Origin: Atrina japonica
Lineage: Eukaryota > Mollusca > Bivalvia > Pterioida > Pinnidae
DNA: 64,000 nucleotides
Assembly (NCBI GenBank): GCA_030159075.1
Contig: BROG01000252.1
Coordinates: 372,001-436,000, forward strand
Direction: 5' to 3'
Shown here: positions 1 to 64,000 of the stretch, piece by piece
Position numbering within the stretch: position 1 is the stretch's first letter
Layout of the letters: every line of letters begins with the position of its first letter
Translations under genes and position numbers: made by a program
Notes under the pieces: model-generated
What the model was told of the DNA's origin: nothing
What the model saw: the letters and a program-made list of their open reading frames with translations, nothing else
The model's database searches: none

Positions 1-911
1 GTTTACTTCCGCATTTTAGCTTTAATGTTTTGTTTTTCATTTCGTTGTAGTTAAGCCCAATTCTTCGTGTGCTGACCTCGGAGATCGGATTTTTTTTTCT
101 CATTTACTCTTTAAATATCGAAAACCAACAAGAACCAATCTTGAAAAGATGTTTTTGCATAATTAAAACAGAATTATTGTATCAATTCACATAGACATAC
201 CTTTTGGCACCTAATATTATTATAAGATGTAGGCTTTCCTATGCCATCTATGTATAGAAATAATGATCGCATGATAATGTGCCTTACTGTTGTATTCAAT
301 AGGAATATCAATTGATATTGCCGTGCTGAGCCATATAGATCTACAACTGTTTTAATTAAACTCTGCATTTGTCATTCACAGGTCAATATATCATTGATAT
401 ATCTTAATTTTATAAATATTGATAACTGCATGACATCCAGAGTAATGGATGTTTAAATCACTCACAAAGTAAGAAAATAAAGCATACACTACAGGCCTAC
501 TAAAAAGTAGCAGTGATCGGCATTCCTAGATCTCTGTGTAGTCCAGATCGTGGAATACGCTGTCCACTTCAGTAAGATGTTATATAAATAGAGCATGTCA
601 TGTAGTAAATTTTGATTTGAAGTAAAATAAATTTTGGCTGGAGGAATTAATTGGAATTGCCTTCTTAGTTACAAGATATAACTTTCACAAATGTATTATT
701 TACATGAAATAATTTTCATTCACGAAAACCACATTCATTTGTGAAAATCCAGAAAACTCAAAAGAGAAGATAAATTTTCGGAATACACAAATAATCTTAT
801 ATGATATATTGCACTTAAAATACCGAGCACCTGCTACTTATGATACATGTGACAGCAATGACATTTCAATGTAAATATTGAATTGGCAATGATATTGTCA
901 ATGCTTTATTA
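1..911. other. 3' flank of esterase A, no gene seen
   Basis: AT-rich sequence downstream of the esterase A stop codon. Only short open frames without family resemblance or biased composition occur on either strand. I see no clear transposon ends or tandem repeats. Some of it could be 3' UTR if a later polyadenylation site is used. Confidence 0.5.
905..910 (-). promoter_or_regulatory. candidate poly(A) signal of esterase A
   Basis: Reading the minus strand, an AATAAA hexamer begins one base after the TAA stop of esterase A (stop at 914-912). If used, the 3' UTR would be only about 15-30 bases. Further AATAAA-like hexamers exist downstream, so its use is an inference. Confidence 0.35.
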
Positions 912-7128
<6,217 letters not shown>

Positions 7129-7970
7129 AACTCTTCTGTCAATGGATTCCTTGGTTATGGCAATACAAAAAACGATACCAGTGGCATGCACCTTCAGTTA
7201 TAGAGATAGAATATAGCAGCTATGTATCTATAACTGATAGGTGACTTACTCCCAATCGTTGTCATGTGACTAAACATTAAACAGTAAACAACCCGTCGAG
7301 ATTGGTAAATGGACATCTACCCTATCACTTGGTTATCATACCAAACTACTGCTATCTTATTTTATTCGGATTATTAACTGTTATCTGACCTAGATATCAA
7401 GATAATCATATTGAATGTTGTGTCTATATTTCTATATCGCTGGACACAATCGAAAATGTGTGTAAGATTTATTTAATTGCAAAAATGACCAGTTTGACGG
7501 AGTCATGCGCATATGCTTAAGTATTATAAAATTTTAAAACTGGTAGTGAACGTTCGTCATATAACATTGTGATGCAGGGTTGGAAGAGTTAATACCTGTT
7601 TAACACTTCATTAGATTTCATTACAATATAATTTTATTTTTAAAATTTTTTAAAAATTTTATTTTGAGCAACTTGGTTCAGAACTTTAAATTGAAAAAAC
7701 GGAAATAACAGAAAAAAAGTTTTTAAAAAACCAGTGCTGAATAGTGAAAATGTATTGAAATTGAATAGGAATAGGAAAGAAGTAATGAATAATTAACAAA
7801 TTTTGTTGTATATGTCTACCTAAAATAGTTTTCAACATACGGGTAAATTTATTTTTCACACGTTCTGGAAGTTGTATGAAGTATATATCAAATGATTATA
7901 CCTGTTTGTCGATCACACATTTACTAGCTCTTTATTTTGGTTTTGGCTACATTACGGATATGACCAACAT
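7129..7970. other. 5' flank of esterase A
   Basis: AT-rich, and must contain the promoter and 5' UTR of esterase A. No confident TATA box or other element can be called by eye. Confidence 0.4.
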
Positions 7971-7974
7971 GTGA

Positions 7975-8600
7975 TATATAAAACATCTCAGTTACCAAAA
8001 TATAAATCTTTAGAATGTCCAGGATATAGATACAAATCTGGTACAATGGACAACTACGGACCTCTGAAAAACAAGAGGTGAGATCAGGTGCCATGAAGGA
8101 GTAAGCATCCCCTGTCGACCGGCCCTCGTCACAATTGGTACAGACGTCTCAACAACCGCGAACGAAAAGACAACAACAATTCACCCAGTAAAACAGAGTA
8201 ATTGTCAACAAGACTTTTACACCGACCGTAAAATTTGCGGAACGTTGACATCGATATCGATATCCCTGTGTCAATAATTTGTCAGTGAGTAGTTTACATC
8301 TGTATATGAAATGTTCATATGTTGAACACGCCCTGGCATATCGTATCATGTGTGAAATATAAACTCCATATGCCGGTGACTGTGCGATATTACTACTTAA
8401 AAGTGGAAAATTTACGATGGGAAACCCGAAATCGTCGCGTTTGTCGTGTAGCTTAGTTGCCAATTTCCCGTCTGTGTCTATAGTAAGTAAAATGTCTAAT
8501 TATGAGGCGCGTGTGCTCGATTCTGTTGTATCTTTAATTTCAAGTTCGCTGGGATACATCGCATTGACATATGTAAGAAACTTGTCATTATTAATTGACA
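7975..8600 (-). pseudogene. broken retroelement: C-terminal reverse-transcriptase ORF remnant, copy 1
   Basis: Minus-strand translation gives a stretch I recognise from reverse-transcriptase ORFs abundant in bivalve genomes: ELEIKDTTESSTRAS, a premature stop, then LDILLTIDTDGKLATKLHDK, FPIVNFPLLSSNIAQSPA, YGVYISHMIRYARACSTYE and LLTDKLLTQ, after which the frame is lost. The tail (7975-8150) carries the family's 3' sequence, with the AYSSMAP-type coding region also seen in copy 2. It is dead: an in-frame stop near 8500 and frameshifts downstream. Likely a Penelope-like or endonuclease-less RT element; family assignment is inference. Confidence 0.75.
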
Positions 8601-8689
8601 AAACGTATATATCTGTATGTTGTCTAACGGAATTTAGACAGGTAATGATTTTGTATTTCCGCTTGTTGTGTAACAGATTTATATACTAA

Positions 8690-8880
8690 TACTGAACAAT
8701 AGTTTTCTATTTCTGCATATTGCATGGCAGATTTATATATACGTACTGGTAATGCTTCTATAGCTATATATTACCCGGCAGATTTATGTATTTGTAATGT
8801 TTTCGTACTTCTGCATAGTGCATAGATTTATATACTTGTTATGACTTTGAAAAGATGCATATTGCCTGGCAGATTTATGT
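8690..8880. repeat. degenerate ~45-bp tandem repeat (cggcagattta type)
   Basis: Four to five loose copies of 'tgcctggcagatttatata' followed by 'ggtaatg...tttgtatttctgtata'. The same unit is better preserved at 10060-10325. Confidence 0.7.
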
Positions 8881-8884
8881 AAAA

Positions 8885-9500
8885 AATCTCATATACCAAA
8901 GTATATTAAATCTTTAGGATGTCCAGGATATTGATATAAATCTGGTAAAAATTTGACAAAGACTGACCTCTGAAAAACAAGAGGTGGGACCAGGTGCCAT
9001 GGAGGAGTAAGCATCCCCCTGTTGACCGGTTACACCCGCCGTGAGTCCAAATGAAATAAGTGAGGAACAAATCCTCGTCATAACTGATACAGACGTCTAA
9101 ACAACCGCCATCGAACAGGCATCTTAACATTTCTTTTTGTGAAACAGAGTAATCGCAAACAAGACTATTATACCGACCGTAAAATTTGAGGAACTTTGAC
9201 ATCAAACGCGGTTTTCGATATCTGTGTCAATAATTTGTCATTTAGTAGTTCATATATTGAACACGCTCTAACATATCGGATCATTCGTGAAATATAAATG
9301 CCATATGCAGGTGATTGTGAGATATTACTACTTAAATGAAGATAATTTATGATGGGAAAGCCCAAATCATCGCGTTTGTCGTATAGCTTAGTCGTTAATT
9401 TCCTGTCTGTGTCTATAGTCAGTAAAATGTCTAAGTAGAAAGCGTGTGTACCTGATTCTGTTGTATCTTTAATTTCTAGTTCGCTGGGATATATCGCATT
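8885..9500 (-). pseudogene. broken retroelement, copy 2
   Basis: Same family and orientation as copy 1. It shows YGIYISRMIRYVRACSIYE and LLNDKLLTQ in one frame, and in a shifted frame FLKFYGRYNSLVCDYSVS, then IWTHGGCNRSTGG. Together these match the canonical order of the RT C-terminus. A frameshift separates the blocks and the 5' part is absent. Copies 1 and 2 are direct repeats of each other. Confidence 0.75.
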
Positions 9501-9507
9501 GATATCA

Positions 9508-9650
9508 CGGTCGATAAGGGATGCTTACTCCTCCATGGCATCTGATCCCACCTCTTGATTTTCAAAGATATGTGTTAGTCCATTTTTACCAGATTTGTAC
9601 CTATATCCTGGACATCCTAAAGATTTATACTTTGGTATCTGAGATGTTTT
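9508..9650 (+). mobile_element. retroelement 3' tail, copy 3 (inverted)
   Basis: Carries 'gggatgcttactcctccatg', 'ctgatcccacctcttg' and 'tcctggacatcctaaagatt', ending in 'tttggtatctgagatgtttt'. This is the reverse complement of the tails of copies 1 and 2. It abuts copy 2 directly, giving a head-to-head arrangement. Confidence 0.75.
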
Positions 9651-10059
9651 ATATATTGACATATTTCTGAAATTTTTCATTATTAATTGACAAAACGTCG
9701 TTGATATATTTAAATGTCAAATTAAAGGACACCGCTAGTTTTTCTTCAGCAGTTTCTGGTCAGGTCAGCCAATATAGGGGCAAAATAGGTTCCCATAGGA
9801 ATGCCAACAGTTTGTTGAAAGACCGCATCTCCGAACATTACAAATATATTATCTATTAGAAATTCCAGCATCTTTTTATAATGATAATTTGTTTGTATTT
9901 CCGGTATATTTTTGCTGCATATTCAGCTCTTAATTTTGTATATATATTGGTTCAATATTTGTATTTCTGTATTTCTGCAGATATTACCTGACAGATATTT
10001 TGTAATGATGAAAATTGCTCTTAATGAATGCTTTGTATATCTGCATGGTTGCCTAGCAG

Positions 10060-10325
10060 ATTATATATATATATATATATATACTTGTAATGACTTTGTA
10101 TTTCTGTATATTGCCTGGCAGATTTATATAATGGTAATGTTTTTGTATCCGTATTTTGTCTGGCAGATTTACATAATGGTAATGTTTTTGCATTTCTGTA
10201 TATTGCCTGGTAGATTTATATACTGACAATGTTTTTGTATTTCTGTTTATTGCTTGGCAGATTTATATAATGGTAATGTTACAGGTAATGACTTTGTATT
10301 TCTATATGTTGTCAAACAGATTCTA
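10060..10325. repeat. ~45-bp degenerate minisatellite with embedded (TA)n
   Basis: Five or so copies of 'attgcctggcagatttatat' with 'atggtaatgtttttgtattt'. A short TA run lies at ~10061-10081. Confidence 0.8.
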
Positions 10326-10329
10326 ATGG

Positions 10330-10930
10330 ATTTATTCACTGCGTGAGGTGACATTTTTGGCATATTGATGTGCTGATATATAATTTTGAAAATATAATTT
10401 CAGAGTTGATCCATCTGTTTGTTCATGATTGTTATATACTCCATGCGTTTTTCCCCTCCATATTTTCAACTTTCGCAATTTTATTTTTATCCCATATTAG
10501 TTTTAAAACTCTTCAGGCAACCATTTTTTCTTTGCAGTAGTCATTTTGTTGACGTCATTTACCATGAACAAAGAAAGAAGTGACATTGTAAATTTAATTT
10601 GTCACTTTCAGTATTTTGTGCTGATATATAATTTTGAAAATATAATTTCAAAATTGATCATTCTGTTTAATCACCTCACTATTTTCAGCTTTCGCGATTT
10701 CCCTCCAGATTTCTTTTATGTAAAATTAATATATTTTTTTCAAATACCTGACAAAAAAAAAAATAAAAAAAATAATGCTATCGACAATTTTTGTCAAAAT
10801 TTATATGTTTAGAAAAAGGTTTATTTATTTTTATCTTATATCAGTTTTAAACTCATCAGCCAACCATTTATGCAGTAATTTTGTTGATATCATTTACTAT
10901 GAACAAAGGAATTGACACTGTAAATTTTGT
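10330..10930. repeat. local tandem duplication, noncoding
   Basis: Two or three diverged copies of a segment containing 'ttgtgctgatatataatttt', 'gaaaatataatttcaaaatt' and 'accatgaacaaagaa'. Found at 10370-10450, 10545-10680 and partly at 10830-10930. No coding content. Confidence 0.55.
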
Positions 10931-10999
10931 AATTTTTATAAAAAAAGAAACTGACGCTTTTCAAACCACTTAGAAAGTGCATAGACTTTCACACAGTTG

Positions 11000-11310
11000 T
11001 GAAAAAAATTACATTTCATCAATTACTCTGTTTCACTAAGTGAAATGTTGAGTTGCCTTTTCGTTGGCGGTTGTTGAGACGTCTGTACCAATTGTGACGA
11101 GGATTCACTCCTTACGTATTTCATAAGACCTGACTGTTGACTCACGGCGGGTGTGACCGGTCGACAGTTCATGCTTACTCCTCAATGGCACCTGATCCCA
11201 CCTCTTGGTTTCCAGGGGTCCGTGTTTGTCCATTTTTACCGGATTTGTATCTATGTCCTGGACATTCTATTGATTTATACTTTGGTAACTGAGATTTTTT
11301 TTATATATAA
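11000..11310 (+). mobile_element. retroelement 3' tail, copy 4
   Basis: Longer plus-oriented tail: 'gtttcactaagtgaaatgtt', 'ggttgttgagacgtctgtac', then 'cacggcgggtgtgaccggtc' and 'tcctggacattctattgatt'. The pre-tail part corresponds to the region after the RT KFYGRY block in copy 2. Confidence 0.75.
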
Positions 11311-11785
11311 GAGCAGACGTAAATATTATAAAGAACGTTGATTTAGCATATAAGACTTTCGGGAAATGCCGTTCGTTGATTCACTTTTGGCACGGTGCTG
11401 TATATAATGAAGACTTTATTTAAATGTTTGGAAATTCACACTATAACGCACCCACTATATTTCAGGAGATATCCGGAATAGTCCGTTCACTTTGACATTT
11501 AGTCTGATTTAGATATTACATAAGTATCATTCGATGTTGACTTCCGGTTGTGAAAACAACTTCTCTTTGAAACAAATCTTCCTTGAGTGTAAATATGAAA
11601 ATATGTCTAAGTTACATCTAAGTTCATATAAATGACCGTCTCTTTCTATCACTAAAATTTTACTTTCAACAACTTACTGTTGAGACTAGGAATATAGATA
11701 ACAAATGTCTACCATATGATAAATCACATGCATGTGTAGATAATTGGTTGAATCTGATAAAAGAACACGTCTATTTGAAAAATAA
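11311..11785. other. 3' flank of esterase B
   Basis: AT-rich and without a recognisable gene. No AATAAA hexamer lies immediately after the stop; one occurs about 365 bases downstream (minus strand, near 11415). Confidence 0.4.
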
Positions 11786-20149
<8,364 letters not shown>

Positions 20150-22126
20150 TGTTCCTGTATCAGCATTCAAATAAAGAGTGATTGTACAGTTTGATGGTTT
20201 GAATTATATTTTACAACTCATATGATACGTGTACTTTAACATATATCTACTCATAATAGTTTGCTTCCTCCATCTGTTATCACATGAGTGAAAAGGTTCC
20301 TCATCTACGACATCTTACTAATTCATGTTCTATTGGCTGTCGTGAGCGGGTTTGTGTCATTTGTGGCGCTGCATCGTATCCATAAGCCGACACGTTTGTC
20401 CTAGATATATCAACAAATTAAACAGCACTAGGTCAAGATGGCATTTCTGTTCTTAGCATGACTAAACACGACTTTTTTAAGTAGATTTTCATAATAACAT
20501 ATGATTACCCCACTTGTACACTCTTTAAGTGCATTACACGTCCTTGATATATTTAGTCAATAAGGAAATAAACGATAGCTAAAAATACGTCCGTGTTAGA
20601 TGCGGAAAAATATAAAGCAAAGGGAATCAGTGAAGCATGGTGATTATTTTCTATTTTCAGTTCACAAATAATTCTGTGCTACGTTTTCGCTTGAGAAAAC
20701 TTCGAACGACATTCCAGGTAGATTACTCCAGAGTAATTCTTTGTTCCGATGATATTTGTGTTTATGTAGTTGATATGATGATGATGATAATAATGATAAC
20801 AATTTCATCTGTTCATATCTTGTGTCGAAATAACTTGAAATAAAATTGCTTGATCTTTCATTAGTTTATTGGAAGATATGGAACTGACCATTAATTTTAT
20901 AAACACCAATAAACAAATCAGTCATTTCAGCCAACTTCAAACAAAAGACCTAAAAGTTCCCCTTATTAAAGAAGAATTATAAGGACAAAAGGACCAGTGT
21001 CATGTCTAATTTCTTGAACTTGTTTTATAAATACAATAAAGCACTGTTACACGTGAAGGATAATCTGTATCTAAACTAAGCATTCGTGACACTGCAAATA
21101 GCAATGTTTGCAAGTCACAAAACAAAATCAAGAAATATATGGATCAAATGAATCTAATCATAATCTATAATTTCAGACTCGTGGTTGAAATATATCTTTA
21201 ATTGTTTAAATAAATGTGGGTTTTACTTTTAAACACTATTTTTTTTTTCTAATTAATTATACAAAATTATATAAATACATGTATATAAAAAATTAACAAT
21301 AATTTTAAACATGCAGGTAATTAAAAAAGTTTAACTAGCGACATATAAAGTATAAATACTAGGCTTTCTACAGTCTCAGGTTAAAAGTGATCCCCCCAAA
21401 ATGAGATTATCTATGTAACCTTAGTATCTAGTGAGATCATTTAGATGTTTATTACAAAGATAATAAACGTATCTGTGACGTAATTAATAAACACCAAAAT
21501 AAAACCATCGATACCCAAGTAATTTATGGATGTAAACTAAGAAAAATATTATCAAAATTAGGTCCAGCTTTTCAGGGTTAAACATGCCATTTTTCTTCAA
21601 TATTGAATGTCTACCAAATTCAAAGGACAAAGATAAAAAACAGCAAAATAACAGTGTCATGTTTGTGTTCATAAACCGATGTTTAGTTAAATTCATTAAT
21701 GGGGAAATACTTTTGACCAATTACTGTATATCGCTGGTCTAACAACAACAATTATACAACGTTATTATTGTGCAACATCAATTATGCAACATCTGAATTG
21801 TTTGTATGAAGATTACATTTCAATTTTGTTTTAAGGTGTCGTTATTCATGGGATTGCGATGGAAAATTATGTCACATATGATGATCACTTGATATAGGAG
21901 ATATTGTACTACCGACGAAATAGAAAAATTACACACTGTTGTAGCTATCCATAAGGGGATATGAATTATCTTATTGTCAGAATTTTTTGAACATTGATAA
22001 ATATGGATTTCCGCATAATTTCCTGAAGAAAGGCGGGTTCTCAAAAGTATACTGAAAAAGAAAGAGACAATATAATAGGAATTACATGTAATTATTGTAT
22101 ATCTGCAAATTTTCGCTCCTGCTTAT
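20150..22126. other. intergenic, 5' flank of esterase B
   Basis: AT-rich. It must hold the esterase B promoter, but no site can be named. Short open frames on both strands lack similarity or composition bias. A small (ATG)n-like run is at ~20775-20800. Confidence 0.4.
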
Positions 22127-22245
22127 TTTAACCCATCCATGGCACCTGATCCCACCATTGTATTTACATAGGTCTGTGTCTGTCCAATATCACCAGATTT
22201 GTACATGCATCCTGGACATCCTGAAGATTAATACTTTGGTATCTG
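22127..22245 (+). mobile_element. retroelement 3' tail, copy 5
   Basis: Shows 'cccatccatggcacctgatc', 'tctgtgtctgtccaatatca' and 'catcctggacatcctgaaga', ending 'tactttggtatctggg'. Same tail as copies 3 and 4, with the upstream part missing. Confidence 0.7.
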
Positions 22246-23435
22246 GGTTTTTATACTTAAATACGCCCTTAATCACATTTTCTCACGAATGAAATAACTA
22301 TCCCGTGCGTCGGTTATTTAGCTTGAAAATTTCGCTTTCATTTTCAATACGCCCTCTCATCTTAGGGCAAAATATCGAAAATAACACAACAGCGAAAATA
22401 TGTAGGTATACGGTATGTTCATAAAGCTCTTATACTTAGTGTACGATGACCCGACTGACGTATGGTGCCGTCCAGACTGTCTAACTACTGGAATTTTCAA
22501 GTGAAATGTGAAAACAGTTTATGAGACAACGAGGACAAAGTGTGTGGAATAACAAGGGAAATTAGATGTTGGACAATGAAGAAATGTTTCGATTGAGAGA
22601 GGTCACTTTGTGATGCCAAAATATAATTTTACAGATCCTTTTATCAAGTTTTAATGTTGATAAAATTTTGTCCATGTAAAAAGAAAACTATACATTATAA
22701 CTTAAAGAAGTTCAGCATGGTAGACAAAGCGAAATGAAAATACTCATCAATTTAAACATAGATATAATAAAAGTAAAAGTTCACATTTTGTTACCTTTGG
22801 TAGCTCCAAGAGCACAGTTCTACATAACATTAATATACTACATACGTTTGTATGTCCATGAGTTTATAAGTTTTATTTTAAAGGACAAATGCATTTTCAT
22901 AGAATGATCAATACAACCTCACGATTTCACCATATCCCTGACGCAGAGGACAGGTTTTTACAAATGTAAAAAAGTGACCCACGAACATCTAAATAATGTC
23001 TTGAGCTACGAGAATTACAAACAACCAACGTAGTAATCCTCAACATTTCGGTTTTGAGGGGGGATCGTTGTGTTAATGGTGGCCAAAAAACAACATTCTA
23101 TGCTGCTTAAACTAGACTTTTTGATAATTTATCGAGAAGAAAAGAATTAACGCAGTTACAAAAATTTTATTTAATGATTGTAACTCTCTTTGCAATCATA
23201 AACAATAAACCTTAACCTGCAGGAAAATCCACAAAAGCCTCCGTGTTTTGTTTATAATAAAAATTCCGGATTGAGAGTTTTCAATCCAAAGATTTCAACA
23301 AAGTTTCTATATAGCTCTGGTCACTTTCCTTTGTCATATGGTTATGAATTGTGTAAATGTAGCACAGATTAAACTTTGACCTGAATGTACTCTCCCACAG
23401 ATGTCAATTACATTTTCGAGTAAAGTTTTCTTTTG
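22246..23435. other. intergenic spacer
   Basis: AT-rich. 22290-22400 has 'atttcgctttcattttcaat' and 'gccctctcatcttagggcaa' words shared with the repeat at 55840-55905. No gene seen. Confidence 0.4.
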
Positions 23436-23439
23436 GTAA

Positions 23440-23625
23440 TTACTTGAATATGACCCAACTGGAACCTAAGTTAATTTGGCGAGTAAGTTTTCCAGTTTAC
23501 TTGTGGAAGACTGGTGGTCTCTTTCCGCGTACATTGTACCCAGGTTTTCTCCTTCACTACTACCGCGATCATATAACTGATAAATTGTTTAGTTTGTCGT
23601 AAAAGAACATTCAAAATGTAAAAAA
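23440..23625 (+). mobile_element. SINE body, plus orientation
   Basis: Contains 'gaacctaagttaatttggcg', 'agtttacttgtggaagactg', 'gtggtctctttccgcgtaca' and 'ttgtacccaggttttctcct'. These are the ordered body words also present at 26755-27000, 35690-35870, 39475-39690 and 61640-61860. The tRNA-like head is not recognisable here. Confidence 0.75.
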
Positions 23626-23679
23626 AAAGTTAAAGATGACATAAAAAATAAAACAATATAAATAATAAGTTTGTTTTGT

Positions 23680-23830
23680 TTACTTAAATGGTGTTTTACG
23701 CCACACTTGACAATTTTCAGTTATACAATGGCAGTCAGTTTTAAAAGGTGGGGGTTACAGCACTACCAGAAATCCGCAAGTAAACTGTCAACCTCATTCA
23801 CAAAATCAGTTCAGTTTCTAGCGAACTAGA
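23680..23830 (-). mobile_element. SINE body, minus orientation
   Basis: Contains 'tggtgttttacgccacactt', 'gacaattttcagttatacaa' and 'ccgcaagtaaactgtcaacc', the reverse complement of the SINE body words. It faces the neighbouring copy at 23440-23625, so the two form an imperfect inverted repeat about 1.1 kb (0.6 kb at the near edge) beyond the rotatin stop. Confidence 0.65.
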
Positions 23831-24090
23831 AACAGAGGTATGAGAGTTTATGGTCTCAAATGCATCCCTATAACAACTCGGACACTTAATAACAAATAAG
23901 AAATCTGAAACAAACATTTTTTCTGAATATATATAATACAGATAGTTTTAGATATTATATATTTGATTGGCAAAATGGAGTCACTGTATATGGTCGCCCT
24001 CAGAAGTAATTTTTGGGGATTTAAGAAATGCATTAAGATTGTTTATTATACGTATATAAAATCAAACACAACAATGCATATTAATGATAA

Positions 24091-24096
24091 TTTATT
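24091..24096 (-). promoter_or_regulatory. candidate poly(A) signal of rotatin
   Basis: AATAAA on the minus strand, about 350 bases past the rotatin stop codon. It is a clear hexamer downstream of the stop, and its use is inferred. Confidence 0.35.
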
Positions 24097-24442
24097 ATTC
24101 ATGATGACAATATCTCTTATAAGCTAACGTATGTATACCCAAAATACATAGATATTTATACTAGAATTTACATATGTACAACGCTATACATGTATAAATA
24201 ATACGGACGGATGAGATTTCAACTTTACTTCTATTTTCATGAGAATTATTAACACATTTCCCCTCAAAGATACATTTGAACTGGTCTAAGTCATTGATTT
24301 ATAGAAGAGTCCATTGTTTTTCAGGGGTTGATGAGTTAATGTAGAATATGCTAATTTACATAATCCTACCACAGATTTAAATAGCTTACAGTCTAGCTAT
24401 AACCGTAGCCAAATTACAGAAACAACACCAACTGCACATCTA

Positions 24443-63624
<39,182 letters not shown>

Positions 63625-64000
63625 CTGTCAAAACAGAGATATTTGTAAACACTCTGATACTAGTGTCTGTTGCCATGGTAGCTAAATAAATTTGTTTTCA
63701 AAATAGTGGTTTTATTTGCAAAAAAATATATATATATCATTTCAGTTTATATTTTAGAATAGTGTGGTACAAGTCTATAGAAATAAGTATATTATAGTAA
63801 CAGATTTGGTCAAGTGTAATTTTACAATACTTTCTAATTATATTATAATAACAGACTTAATCAGGTGTAATTTTACAGCACTTATTAAGTACATATCAAT
63901 ATTACTATAGAAACAGACTTGGTCACATGTAATTTTACAGTACTTTCTAAGTGTATTATAGAAACAGACTTGATCAAGTGTAATCTTATAGTACTTACTA
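63625..64000. repeat. intron with degenerate ~65-bp tandem repeat
   Basis: From 63790 four loose copies of 'aacagacttggtcaagtgta' + 'attttacagtacttt' are visible. The last bases on the minus strand read TAGTAAGTAC, which could be the donor of the next upstream rotatin exon or just the repeat. Confidence 0.7.

Overview
This window is eukaryotic nuclear DNA, AT-rich and packed with introns, simple repeats, minisatellites and decayed transposable elements. Several signs point to a marine bivalve mollusc: many small GT-AG introns, tRNA-headed SINEs with a shared body, reverse-transcriptase remnants of a type common in bivalves, and a Penelope-like GIY-YIG fragment. The species cannot be named from the sequence alone.

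Three protein-coding genes are supported, all on the minus strand. (1) Esterase A (exons between 912 and 7128) and (2) esterase B (exons between 11786 and 20149) are a tandem pair of secreted type-B carboxylesterase/cholinesterase-family enzymes. Each has five exons, with identical intron positions and phases, a signal peptide and an intact Ser-Glu-His triad. They encode 534 and 536 residues. (3) From 24443 to 63624 lie 42 exons of one large ARM/HEAT-like gene that I identify as rotatin (RTTN, the centriole assembly protein). The exons join in a single open frame of 2026 residues. The 3' end with the stop codon is present; the first exon(s) lie beyond the right edge.

Layout. 1-0.9 kb: downstream flank of esterase A. 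0.9-7.1 kb: esterase A, with intron 1 filled by two minisatellite fields. 7.1-11.8 kb: spacer holding broken reverse-transcriptase copies in both orientations. 11.8-20.1 kb: esterase B, whose introns carry a Penelope-like fragment, a MITE, TA and TC microsatellites and a palindromic G-rich repeat. 20.1-24.4 kb: intergenic DNA with a retroelement tail and a back-to-back SINE pair. 24.4-63.6 kb: rotatin, with introns containing at least eight minisatellites, several MITE families and SINEs. 63.6-64 kb: intron with a degenerate tandem repeat.

The most unusual signal is architectural. At three separate exon edges (esterase A exon 2 donor; rotatin exon w23 acceptor; rotatin exon w35 donor) the splice junction and flanking exon bases are part of a tandem repeat that extends into the intron, making rows of decoy splice sites. 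In addition, the tRNA-like head of one SINE has been amplified into a 70-bp, ~14-copy array, and a piece of rotatin exon w11 with its donor sits inside a minisatellite about 0.5 kb away. No functional link between the esterases and rotatin is evident.
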